The translations under genes and the position numbers were made by a program. Positions 8,301-16,721 of a DNA stretch of 64,000 nt are shown one piece after another. Source of the DNA: CALDTK01 sp045110575 (GTDB lineage: Bacteria; Bacteroidota; Bacteroidia; Chitinophagales; Saprospiraceae); contig JBGCGF010000056.1 in NCBI GenBank assembly GCA_045110575.1, forward strand, positions 62,001 to 126,000, given 5' to 3'. Position 1 is the first letter of the stretch. Each line of letters begins with the position of its first letter. The notes below the pieces were generated by a model. It was not told the DNA's origin and made no database searches. It was given only the letters and a program-made list of their open reading frames with translations.

Positions 8301-8544
8301 GTGATGCTAACGTCTTGACATTAGGCCTTCAGTTATCGGCGAACCGTCAGATCTGCCGAGACTAGGAAGGTGGTCGTGATGCTAACGCCTTGACATTAGG
8401 CCTTCAGTTATCGGCGAACCGTCAGATCTGCCGAGACAAGGAATGTGGTCGTGATGCTAATGTCTTAACATAAGGCCTTCCTGTTATCGGCGAACCGTCA
8501 GATCTGCCGAGACTAGGAAGGTGGTCGTGATGCTAATGTCTTGA
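8301..8544. repeat. 75-bp tandem repeat, 3.2 copies
   Basis: Units start with GTGATGCTAA at 8301, 8376, 8451 and 8527 (partial). Spacing is 75, 75 and 76 bp. Each full unit contains GAACCGTCAGATC followed by TGCCG (8341, 8416, 8492). An inverted GATCTGACGGTTC follows the array at 8566-8578. The same short motif occurs as an inverted pair at 37225 and 37299. The array fills the gap upstream of the metallopeptidase gene. The remaining part of the 8077-8671 gap holds only fragments of the dispersed intergenic repeats (GGAGAGATCTG type near 8225). Confidence 0.85.
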
Positions 8545-8644
8545 AACACTTTAAGCGTAGGACTCGATCTGACGGTTCTACGGTGGTCAATATTCAACGC
8601 TCTGGCCATTAACGTTCTAGCAACATTAGCAATGCTGTGAGTCG

Positions 8645-8652
8645 TATCTTTA
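8645..8652 (+). promoter_or_regulatory. possible -7 element (TATCTTTA)
   Basis: Close to the Bacteroidota -7 consensus TAnnTTTG and about 20 bp before the metallopeptidase start. No convincing -33 TTG was found, so this is tentative. Confidence 0.3.
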
Positions 8653-8671
8653 GACTTCAACACACAGTGAA

Positions 8672-11600
8672 ATGAGATTATCCCTACTAGCGACATTCCT
8701 GCTTGGATCTGCTGCGCTTTTCGCGCAAGACAAGCGACCGCAACAACTCAACCAAACGGCGCCACAGCAGCCAAACACGGAGTTACGGACCGTAGAAGCG
8801 GCTCCGAACCTGACCGAACTTCTTGGACTTCCTCCAATAACCGCCCAAGGAACTCCGCGGACGTCTACGTTTGATTTCTCAACGATTGGGCAGCTTCAGC
8901 TACCGCAATCAGTTGCAGTACAACGTGCCGTAACGGGAGGTCTGTCGTCGGTTGATCCTTATGCTGTCAATCAAATGCTTGACGCTACTACTGGCCGTCG
9001 TTTCACAACGCTCAGTCCTGCAGCGGCAGCACAAGCGATTGTTGAAGAACTCAACCTTCCGTTGATCAACACAAGCAAAGAGCTAGTCTTTAAAAGCGAG
9101 AAGATTGACAACCAAGACGTTCGTCACTTGCGCATGTCGCAACAAGTAGATGGCGTTCCAGTCCTTGGTGGTGAGGTGATCATTCACCAAGGCGCAAACG
9201 GATTCACCTCTGTCAGTGGTAGACTTCAGCCAAGCCTCAAGTCATTCACGACCGAACCAGCACTAACCGTTACTCAAGCAGAAGACGAGGTGTATGCGTT
9301 GGTAGGCCAACGTGCTTCTTACGAATTGGGAACGCCAATGGCGATTGCATCAGCGAGTGATTCGGATGCACGCTTGGTTGTTTGGTTTGACGAAGGTCGC
9401 ACACCACACCTCGCGTATGTCATGACGGTTCACCCTGACCTAGCACACCGTTACGAAGTAATCGTCGATGCGAATGATGGCCAGGAACTTCGTCGCTTAG
9501 ATCAGATCTGCAAGGCTTTTGATGGCGTGCACAAGCATGACCACGATGGTTTTAGCGAAAGCGAAAAGAATCACAAAACGCCACTAACCGTTGATGCTTC
9601 ACTCAGTAGCGGACCTAGAACGGCAACAGCGCTAGACCTCAACGGAGTGACACGCACCCTACAGGTTTTCGAAGAATCTGACTTCTTCTTGGTAGACGCA
9701 AGTCGCCCAATGTTCAATGCTTCTTCGCAAGTACCGGGCAACATGAACGGTGTCATTGTTACTGCAAATGGACAGGGTACATACCCAGACAACAGCTTCA
9801 ATGCTGTTTACAGTACAACGAACAACAACTCATGGGCTGATCGCCGAGAAGTGAGTGCCCACTATAATACAGAGCAGAGTTACGAGTACTTCCGACAGAC
9901 GTTTGGTCGCAACTCTATCGATGCACAAGGAGGTACCGTCATCAGCTTCGTGAACGTAACCGATGAGAACGGTTCACAAATGGACAACGCCTTCTGGAAT
10001 GGACGTGCGATGTTTTATGGCAATGGAAACACAGGCTTTTCTGAGTTATCAGGATCACTTGATGTTGGTGGCCACGAGATGAGTCATGGTGTTGTGCAGG
10101 AGTCTGCAAACTTGGAGTACCAAGGAGAATCCGGAGCGCTTAACGAGAGTTTTGCGGACATTTTCGCTGTGATGATCGATCGTGATGATTGGTTGATTGG
10201 TGAGGACATCGTTCAGACTTCTCAGTTCCCAAGTGGAGCTTTACGTAGCATGTCCGATCCACGCCAAGGAGGCAACAGCTTGAGCGATCCTGGATATCAA
10301 CCAGCGACGTATGCAACACGATATACTGGAACCCAAGACAATGGTGGTGTCCACATTAACAGTGGTATCCCGAACAATGCATTTTACCGCATTGCAACGT
10401 CGATTGGTAAAGAGAAAGCGGAAGGACTTTTCTACGATGTGCTCAGTAATTACTTGACGCGAAACGCGCAGTTCATTGATCTACGTAATGGCCTACAGCA
10501 ACGTGCGACTGCCGTTTATGGCGCTGGAAGTACAGAATTCAATGCTGTAGTTGCGGGTCTTGACGCAGTCGGAATTCCTGGATCTTCAGGTGGCGGTGGC
10601 GGCTCTACAGGTCCTACAAACCAAGGAGTCAATCCAGGTGATGAGTTGGTTGTCTTTGCGAATGCAGCGGAGCAGCTTGTTCGTCTTGCAAACGCTAATG
10701 GTCAAACGGTTATCGCTGATATTACACCGAGTGTAGCACCCGCAAGCCGGGTAACGGTATCTGACGACGGAAGCCTTGCGATGCTTGCTTCTGCGGATGG
10801 TCGTTTGAATGTGATTTCAATCAATTACTCAACCAATACGGTATCGGAGAACCTACTGACTATTGACTTAGACTCAGATGGAGACAGCGATGTGCGTAGT
10901 GTTGCTCTTTCACGCAGTGGTACTCACTTTGCGATGGTAACGACGGCCCAAGACGCTAACCTCTTTGTATTCGAGCTCTCTTCAGGAGAGGGTGTACGGT
11001 TCCCACTTTACACACCAGGATCTAACGGTGAGCCGGTTTACACGGTTGACTATGCAGATGCATTGGAGTGGGACTATGAAGGTCGATCGGTTGTATTTGA
11101 CGCACTGAACACTCTTACAGGTGCAGGAGGCCTTGAGTATACGAATTGGGACATCGGTGTAATCGATGTGTTGAACGCAGGTGGCGGTCAGAATTGGGCA
11201 GATGGTCGTATCCAGAAGCTGTTCGGTGCACTTGAAGACGGCACTAGCTTAGGTAATCCTACCCTGGCGAAGAACTCTGAAGACATCATGGCTTTCGATT
11301 ACTATGATGGATCCGACTGGAATCTTGTGGCAATCAATTTGACGTCGGGTACCTCGAACGCTTTATTCCAAAGCACAGAGCTTACGTGGCCGACGTACAA
11401 TGCCGCTGATGATCGTTTACTGTTCAATGCAACCAACAACGGAGAGGAAATAATTGCCGGAGTAACGTTGACTGCTGATAAGCTGAACAATAGCGATCCT
11501 GGGAATGCATTCGTTTTTGCCAATGATGCCTACCGCGGAAGTGCTTTTGCTAACGGTTCGCGTTTAATCGTGAGTGCGCTTCCTGAGCTACTCGCGGGTG

Positions 11601-11821
11601 CTGCATGGACGATTGCTCCTAACCCAGCTTCTGATCTTATCGAAATCTTGCGCACGGCTGATGCTGACGTTTCTGACGTTGCTTTCGAGTTGTATGACTT
11701 GAACGGTAGATTGCTTCAAACGTATGCTCCGAACACGTTGCGCATTGACTTGACTAACCGAGCTACAGGAACGTACACGCTGAAGCAAGGCGAAGCGAGT
11801 AAGATCTTTGTGGTACGATAG
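8672..11821 (+). CDS. T9SS-exported M4 (thermolysin-like) metallopeptidase
   Basis: A 1049-residue secreted zinc endopeptidase. It has a signal peptide (MRLSLLATFLLGSAALFAQ) and a propeptide region with FTP/PepSY character (about 90-275). The M4 catalytic domain has zinc ligands in HEMSH at 468-472 and the third ligand in ALNESFAD (Glu 492), with the downstream active-site segment GGVHINSGIPNNAF. A GGGGGSTGPT linker leads to a beta-rich region of about 300 residues (TolB/propeller-like repeats such as VTVSDDGSLAML). The C-terminal T9SS type A sorting domain begins at IAPNPASDLIEI with YDLNGRLLQ and ends in KIFVVR. It probably acts outside the cell in protein degradation. It is a single-gene unit closed by strong terminators. 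Confidence 0.95.
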   Translation: MRLSLLATFLLGSAALFAQDKRPQQLNQTAPQQPNTELRTVEAAPNLTELLGLPPITAQGTPRTSTFDFSTIGQLQLPQSVAVQRAVTGGLSSVDPYAVNQMLDATTGRRFTTLSPAAAAQAIVEELNLPLINTSKELVFKSEKIDNQDVRHLRMSQQVDGVPVLGGEVIIHQGANGFTSVSGRLQPSLKSFTTEPALTVTQAEDEVYALVGQRASYELGTPMAIASASDSDARLVVWFDEGRTPHLAYVMTVHPDLAHRYEVIVDANDGQELRRLDQICKAFDGVHKHDHDGFSESEKNHKTPLTVDASLSSGPRTATALDLNGVTRTLQVFEESDFFLVDASRPMFNASSQVPGNMNGVIVTANGQGTYPDNSFNAVYSTTNNNSWADRREVSAHYNTEQSYEYFRQTFGRNSIDAQGGTVISFVNVTDENGSQMDNAFWNGRAMFYGNGNTGFSELSGSLDVGGHEMSHGVVQESANLEYQGESGALNESFADIFAVMIDRDDWLIGEDIVQTSQFPSGALRSMSDPRQGGNSLSDPGYQPATYATRYTGTQDNGGVHINSGIPNNAFYRIATSIGKEKAEGLFYDVLSNYLTRNAQFIDLRNGLQQRATAVYGAGSTEFNAVVAGLDAVGIPGSSGGGGGSTGPTNQGVNPGDELVVFANAAEQLVRLANANGQTVIADITPSVAPASRVTVSDDGSLAMLASADGRLNVISINYSTNTVSENLLTIDLDSDGDSDVRSVALSRSGTHFAMVTTAQDANLFVFELSSGEGVRFPLYTPGSNGEPVYTVDYADALEWDYEGRSVVFDALNTLTGAGGLEYTNWDIGVIDVLNAGGGQNWADGRIQKLFGALEDGTSLGNPTLAKNSEDIMAFDYYDGSDWNLVAINLTSGTSNALFQSTELTWPTYNAADDRLLFNATNNGEEIIAGVTLTADKLNNSDPGNAFVFANDAYRGSAFANGSRLIVSALPELLAGAAWTIAPNPASDLIEILRTADADVSDVAFELYDLNGRLLQTYAPNTLRIDLTNRATGTYTLKQGEASKIFVVR

Positions 11822-11827
11822 GTACAA

Positions 11828-11867
11828 CAAGGCCCGTCCCGCAGTATTACGGGACGGGCCTTGTTTT
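11828..11867 (+). terminator. intrinsic terminator after metallopeptidase gene
   Basis: A 13-bp stem AAGGCCCGTCCCG / CGGGACGGGCCTT with a short loop is followed by TTGTTTT, starting 6 bp after the stop codon. Confidence 0.9.
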
Positions 11868-11875
11868 AGGCTCAT

Positions 11876-11914
11876 AAAAACGCCCCACTAAGCTTTGCTT
11901 AGTGGGGCGTTTTT
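11876..11914. terminator. second, bidirectional intrinsic terminator
   Basis: AAAAACGCCCCACTAAG pairs with CTTAGTGGGGCGTTTTT, so there is a U-tract on both strands. It directly follows the first terminator. Confidence 0.88.
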
Positions 11915-11989
11915 GGGTTCGGGGTTCAAGGTGCGTTCCAACGGCGGCTTTGGCTTTCCGAAGCGGGCCGTTGGTGATCAAGCCCAAAT

Positions 11990-12174
11990 GTCCGCGTGGG
12001 GTCAAGCAAGGCTTTAGGTTATCGAAGGCGTTGGTCAGCGTGGGGTCAAGCAAGCTTCGGGTCTCAATTAGACACAAGTTGATCGAAGGCTTTTGTCCGA
12101 GCAAGGTTCGACCCTACGCTAGTATTGTTCGACTACTTCGCAGTCGGTAATGCTGCACCGACCGCGAAGTGGTC
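11990..12174. repeat. left copy of a long direct repeat flanking a two-gene cassette
   Basis: Shares with 13505-13645 the blocks GTCCGCGTGGGGTCAAGCAAG, TTTAGGTTATCGAAGGC, GTCCGAGCA.GGTTCGACCC and an identical hairpin. The hairpin arms are GACTACTTCGCAGTCGGT (12131-12148) and ACCGACCGCGAAGTGGTC (12157-12174) with loop AATGCTGC. This copy also has an internal duplication of the TGGGGTCAAGCAAG part. No open frame in it looks like a gene. Confidence 0.8.
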
Positions 12175-12212
12175 TCCCAAGGCTTATCTTCAATTCAATA
12201 TTCAAACCCCAT

Positions 12213-12860
12213 ATGTCCCCAACCCAACGAAATATCGCAATCGCCATTGCACTGCTGGGCTTGGCATTTTGGGGATACAAGCAGCAGTTGCATTTACCGA
12301 AGCCGTCGCTCAATCCATTTGATGATCAATGGGAGATGCGGATGCCGTGGTTGAAAACCAATTGCGATTCGATTGTAAAAGGATACTGCTCCGATTTCAG
12401 CTATGAATTTTCACAAGGTTCCTTTCGGGTTGGATATGCGAGTTTAGTTGGCGACGAAGGTGTAATCAGAGGAAAAATGCTTTTGGTTGTTGCTGATACG
12501 ATCCAATTAACGAGAAACAAAAAACCACCACTCTTATGGTCTATTAGCAGAAAATATTCAGAAAACGAATATGTAGAAAATTTGAATTTCAAGCGACTAG
12601 ATTCAGTCTGCTCTACTTTTGGATATGCTCGAATAAACCATTTGATAATCCCCCCAAGGCCCAACCCTCATTTCCATGATGCTTCATATCCAGAAGAGTC
12701 ATATCCAAGATACTGGTCCGAGAGCACTGGAGACACAATATCCTTTTCTATCATTAGTCGATTTAATATTAATGATAGTCTCTTAGTTCGAGACTTCTAC
12801 TATTTAAATGGAAGAGTCATAAAGACCTATCTAAAAGAAAACCAGGTCTACAACCTATGA
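12213..12860 (+). CDS. hypothetical single-pass membrane protein
   Basis: A 215-residue protein I do not recognise. The start ATG at 12213 (MSPTQRNIAIAIALLGLAFW) is preferred over an in-frame codon at 12150, because that region belongs to the repeat hairpin. One N-terminal membrane segment (about 8-23) is followed by a charged extracytoplasmic region with KTNCDSIVKGYCSDFSY. It is visibly more A+T-rich than its neighbours (codons such as AAA, AAT, TTA), which hints at a different origin. Its stop overlaps the start of the next gene by 4 bp (ATGA), so the two are translationally coupled. Both are enclosed by long direct repeats. Confidence 0.65.
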   Translation: MSPTQRNIAIAIALLGLAFWGYKQQLHLPKPSLNPFDDQWEMRMPWLKTNCDSIVKGYCSDFSYEFSQGSFRVGYASLVGDEGVIRGKMLLVVADTIQLTRNKKPPLLWSISRKYSENEYVENLNFKRLDSVCSTFGYARINHLIIPPRPNPHFHDASYPEESYPRYWSESTGDTISFSIISRFNINDSLLVRDFYYLNGRVIKTYLKENQVYNL

Positions 12861-13504
12861 CCCTATACCTAATCCCCGGCCTAGGTGCAGATAAGCGGGT
12901 CTTCACAGGGCTAACGCTCAACACAAAAACACAAGTCCTTGACTGGATAGAACCACTCAAGAACGAGCCGCTTTCGGACTACGTCAAAAGACTAAGTGCT
13001 CAAATCGACACGAGCCACCCGTTTGGGGTTCTGGGTGTCAGCTTTGGAGGTATCGTTGCGGTCGAACTAGCTAAAATTCTAAAGCCCAAAGTCACCATCT
13101 TAATCTCTTCAGTGAGCAAGAGCAAGGAACTGCCACAGCACTTTATTGGACTAGGAAAGCTGGGCTTTCTCAACCTTGTTCCTGATGCGCTACTCAAGCC
13201 TCCGACGGCACTCATGAGCTTCATGTTTGGTGCAAAAGACACCGAGCTTCTTTGTCAGATTATCAAAGACACCAGTCCGACTTTTTTGAGGTGGGCATTG
13301 AATGCCATCCTTCGATGGAAGAGCGATGTAGAGTTGCCTTCAGTTGTGCGGATTCATGGGACCGACGATAGACTTATTCCATTGAAAGGAGAGGCTACTA
13401 CCATTAAGAATGGAGGCCACTTTATGATTGTGGATCGGGCAGAGGAGGTGTCGGAGATTGTAACCGCGGCCCTTCAACAAGTTCAGGGAACCGCTTTAGG
13501 TTGA
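12857..13504 (+). CDS. alpha/beta hydrolase
   Basis: A short 215-residue alpha/beta-hydrolase. The N-terminal strand and oxyanion segment LYLIPGLGADKRVF is at 3-16 and the nucleophile elbow GVSFGG in FGVLGVSFGGIVAVE. The acid segment is GTDDRLIP and the catalytic His is in NGGHFMIVDRAEEVS near the end. The lid is small. It has no signal peptide, so it acts in the cytoplasm. Substrate unknown. It is translationally coupled to the preceding membrane protein gene, and the pair is flanked by direct repeats. Confidence 0.82.
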   Translation: MTLYLIPGLGADKRVFTGLTLNTKTQVLDWIEPLKNEPLSDYVKRLSAQIDTSHPFGVLGVSFGGIVAVELAKILKPKVTILISSVSKSKELPQHFIGLGKLGFLNLVPDALLKPPTALMSFMFGAKDTELLCQIIKDTSPTFLRWALNAILRWKSDVELPSVVRIHGTDDRLIPLKGEATTIKNGGHFMIVDRAEEVSEIVTAALQQVQGTALG

Positions 13505-13671
13505 GTCCGCGTGGGGTCAAGCAAGCTTCAGGTTCGGGCAAGACTTTAGGTTATCGAAGGCTTTAGTCCGAGCACGGTTCGACCCCACGCTATTCCTGTT
13601 CGACTACTTCGCAGTCGGTAATGCTGCACCGACCGCGAAGTGGTCGAATAGCATAACGTGGGGTTCAACCC
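13505..13671. repeat. right copy of the cassette-flanking repeat, with extended hairpin
   Basis: Carries the same blocks and the same 18-bp-arm hairpin as the left copy (arms 13602-13619 and 13628-13645). Here an outer pair GGTTCGACCCCACG / CGTGGGGTTCAACC extends the fold to about 13577-13671. The rest of the gap to 13865 contains fragments of AATTCAAAATTCAAAATT-type junk repeats and no gene. Confidence 0.8.
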
Positions 13672-13865
13672 ATAAAATCTAGACCGAAGCAGCCAACTCA
13701 AGCTCCACGAAAGATCAAGTTTGGAAGGAGATTCAGAACCCCACGAACGTCGTAAATGAACACCCCTAAGGAGCATCCCTAACGCACATCACGCAATTCA
13801 AAATTCAAAATTGTCTCAGCGTAGCTGGGATCTCGAATTCAAAATTGCACTTGAAGAATTAGGCT

Positions 13866-16667
13866 CTAACTCAAACCTTTCAACGATTCTTCAAGTGCCG
13901 CAATCTTCGCTTTACCATCACTCAACTTCTTACGTTCACCCGCGATCACTGCCTCAGGGGCATTGCTCACAAAACGCTCGTTAGAAAGCTTCTTCTCGAT
14001 GCCACCAACGAAGCCTTGAAGACGGCCCAATTCCTTGGTCATCTTCTCGCGCTCAGCCTCAACATCAACAGATGCTTCAGGAAGTGTGAGGTAGAAGGTA
14101 TCCGTACCGATGAGGAACTCAATAGCGCCTTGCGGCTTCTCCGTAACAACATCGCACTTGCTCGTGAATGCCATCTTCTCAAGCATCTCGGCTAGACCTG
14201 CATCTACGCACACCGCGTGCTGCGCATTGGCAGTTGCGATAGGAAGAAGGTCACGCGCTTTAATGCCCTTGCTAGAGCGTTGCTCACGCACTTTCGAAAC
14301 GATCTCTTTGACCGCCTCAACGCGCGCAATAGAAGCCTCATCGTAAGCTGCGGCCGTTGGGAACGGAGCGATACAAACGTCAACCTCCTGCGTACGCAAC
14401 TGGTGCCAAATCTCTTCGGTCACGAATGGCATAAACGGGTGAAGTACGTTCATCAAATCAGCGAAGATGTCAATCGCTGATTCAACAACTGCCGAACTGA
14501 TTGGCAATGACTTACCGTCGGCATAGCCTGGCTTAATCATCTCCAAGAACCAGCCACAGAAATCACCCCAGATGAAGCTATAAAGCTTGCCTACCGCATC
14601 GTTCAAACGGAACGACTCATAGTCCTTCTCCACTTGTTTTAGCGTAAGCGAGAACTTCTGCTTAATCCAGTCAATCGCCAAGGTCTCAACTGCACCTGCA
14701 GGAGAATCATCAGTTTCAAAACCTTTGATCAACTTGAGCGCATTCCACATCTTATTGCAGAACAATTTACCTTGATTACAGAGCTGACTTTCGTCGAGCG
14801 CTTTCTTTGTTTTTGGGTCGATCGGCGCATCAAAAATGATGTCACCACCGGCACTTGCAGCACTCAACATACCATAACGCACACCGTCCGCACCGTACTT
14901 ATCGAGTAGCGTCAAGGAGTCAGGACTATTGCCCAAACTCTTCGACATTTTGCGACGCTGTGCGTCACGTACCATGCCTGTCCAATACACGTGCTTGAAT
15001 GGACTATAGTCCTTCTGATCCTTTCCTGCACCCAACAACTCCGGTCCATACTCGTGGCCAGCCATCATCATTCGGGCTACCCAGAGATAGATAATGTCCC
15101 AGCCCGTAACGAGTACATCGCTCGGATAGTAGTACGCGAGCTCAGTCTGATCTTCAAAACCATCGAACACAGAGATTGGCCATAACCAACTTGAGAACCA
15201 CGTGTCCAAGACATCTTCGTCTTGGTGCAAATCAGCGATTGTGATGTGATCGCCTAGTTCAGCTTTCGCCAAAACCAGCGCCTCATCAGCAGTCTCGCCA
15301 ACGAAGACCCGTTGGGCGCTAGATTCTCCCCCCTGGGTAGTTAGAGGGGCCTCAGCGCCTCCATAGAACCAAGCCGGAATGCGGTGGCCCCACCACAACT
15401 GACGGCTAATGCACCAGTCACGAACCTTGTCCGGACCAACCCATTGCTTGAACATGTTGAAGAAGTGCGGCGGGTGGAACTCAGTTCCTCCCGTTTGGCC
15501 CTCAGGTTCTCCCCCTTGGGGAGTAAGTGGGGCAGAGGGCCGGGTTACCCCAGCCATGGCCTTCTCTGCAAACTCCTCCATCTTGACGAACCACTGCAGC
15601 GTAAGGCGTGGCTCAACAACAGCACCCGTTCGCTCTGAACGGCCTACTGAAGTGTCGTAATTTTCTGTTTTGACGAGCTGGCCATCCGCATCAAGCTTTT
15701 TGGCCGCCATCTTGCGCGCTATCTCGCGCGGCTCTCCAACGAAGATGCCTGCGATCTCAGCGATCGTACCATCTGCATTGAGGATATCGATCGTCTCCAA
15801 GTTGTGACGCTCCCCTACTTCGTTGTCATTGACATCGTGTGCAGGCGTGATTTTCAACGCTCCTGTACCGAATTCACGATCAACGTAATCGTCGGCAATG
15901 ATCGGCACCGTACGGTTGGTTAGCGGTACGTGTACGCGCTTACCTACGAGGTGCTTGTATCGATCATCCTCTGGGTGCACAGCAATCGCTGTATCGCCCA
16001 TGATTGTTTCTGGTCGGACCGTCGCAATCGTTAAGAACTCCTCGAGTCCTTCAACCTTGTATTTAACGTAGTACAACGGACGGCGCTCATCACTATGGAT
16101 CACCTCCTCGTTGCTCAATACCGTCTGTGCTTCCGGATCCCAGTTGGTCATCCGAAGGCCGCGGTATAGCTTTCCTTTGTTGTATTGATCGACGAAAACT
16201 TTGGTCACCGCCTTGCTCAGGCTTGGGTCCATCGTAAAGCGTGTGCGATCCCAGTCACAACTTGCACCGAGGCGCTGAAGCTGCTGGAGGATGATACCAC
16301 CGTATTCTTCCTTCCACTTCCAAGCGTGTGAGAGAAACTCCTCGCGGGTCAGGTCACCCTTCTTGATGCCTTGTTCGCGCAGACGCTTCACCACCTTGGC
16401 TTCGGTCGCAATACTGGCGTGATCCATTCCAGGAACCCAGCATGCGTTCTTACCGCTCTTTCGTGCATGACGAATGAGGATGTCTTGCACCGTATTGTTG
16501 AGCAGGTGGCCCATGTGCAGCACGCCCGTCACGTTGGGTGGCGGTATCACAATAGTGAAGGCTTCACGGGTATCGTCTACTTCACTGTGGAAGTAATTCT
16601 GGTCAAGCCAGTGCTTGTACCAGCGTGATTCAGTAAGGGCGGGATCGTAGTGGTTGGATAGTTCCAT
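13866..16667 (-). CDS. valS: valyl-tRNA synthetase
   Basis: Class I aminoacyl-tRNA synthetase charging tRNA-Val, 933 residues. The HIGH-type signature HMGH is at 51-54 after IPPPNVTGVL, the editing-domain segment TVRPETIMGDTAIAVHP follows, then DWCISRQLWWGHRIPAW and the second signature KMSKSLGN. The C-terminal coiled coil has KELGRLQGFVGGIEKKLS. It is oddly interrupted by two short insertions, around residues 375-395 and 438-452. Both contain the peptide APLT.QGGE, encoded by palindromic repeat DNA at 15507-15533 and 15324-15350. Neither disturbs a known catalytic motif. Essential housekeeping gene; family assignment is certain. Confidence 0.97.
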   Translation of the reverse strand: MELSNHYDPALTESRWYKHWLDQNYFHSEVDDTREAFTIVIPPPNVTGVLHMGHLLNNTVQDILIRHARKSGKNACWVPGMDHASIATEAKVVKRLREQGIKKGDLTREEFLSHAWKWKEEYGGIILQQLQRLGASCDWDRTRFTMDPSLSKAVTKVFVDQYNKGKLYRGLRMTNWDPEAQTVLSNEEVIHSDERRPLYYVKYKVEGLEEFLTIATVRPETIMGDTAIAVHPEDDRYKHLVGKRVHVPLTNRTVPIIADDYVDREFGTGALKITPAHDVNDNEVGERHNLETIDILNADGTIAEIAGIFVGEPREIARKMAAKKLDADGQLVKTENYDTSVGRSERTGAVVEPRLTLQWFVKMEEFAEKAMAGVTRPSAPLTPQGGEPEGQTGGTEFHPPHFFNMFKQWVGPDKVRDWCISRQLWWGHRIPAWFYGGAEAPLTTQGGESSAQRVFVGETADEALVLAKAELGDHITIADLHQDEDVLDTWFSSWLWPISVFDGFEDQTELAYYYPSDVLVTGWDIIYLWVARMMMAGHEYGPELLGAGKDQKDYSPFKHVYWTGMVRDAQRRKMSKSLGNSPDSLTLLDKYGADGVRYGMLSAASAGGDIIFDAPIDPKTKKALDESQLCNQGKLFCNKMWNALKLIKGFETDDSPAGAVETLAIDWIKQKFSLTLKQVEKDYESFRLNDAVGKLYSFIWGDFCGWFLEMIKPGYADGKSLPISSAVVESAIDIFADLMNVLHPFMPFVTEEIWHQLRTQEVDVCIAPFPTAAAYDEASIARVEAVKEIVSKVREQRSSKGIKARDLLPIATANAQHAVCVDAGLAEMLEKMAFTSKCDVVTEKPQGAIEFLIGTDTFYLTLPEASVDVEAEREKMTKELGRLQGFVGGIEKKLSNERFVSNAPEAVIAGERKKLSDGKAKIAALEESLKGLS
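15262..15275 (-). repeat. GTTTTGGCGAAAGC motif, exact copy 3
   Basis: Exact copy in the valS coding strand, reading VLAKA. Confidence 0.9.
15324..15350. repeat. palindromic repeat inserted in-frame in valS (copy 1)
   Basis: TTCTCCCCCCTGGGTAGTTAG followed by AGGGGC is a partly self-complementary CCCC/GGGG element of the kind usually found between genes in Bacteroidota. It is translated as APLTTQGGE in a loop just after HRIPAWF. It matches the second copy at about 23 of 27 positions. Confidence 0.7.
15507..15533. repeat. palindromic repeat inserted in-frame in valS (copy 2)
   Basis: TTCTCCCCCTTGGGGAGTAAG followed by TGGGGC, translated as APLTPQGGE, sits in an extra segment of about 20 residues between KAMAGV and the HFFNMFKQW stretch. 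Confidence 0.7.
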
Positions 16668-16721
16668 CGAGCGCGAAGGTAGAGTTTCGAGCCTTATTGG
16701 GTGGAAGGATTTCTAGGGAAA

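Noticed and set aside
12150..12212. Longer N-terminus for the cassette membrane protein
   Set aside because: The extra 21 codons come from the repeat hairpin; the ATG at 12213 directly precedes the membrane helix.
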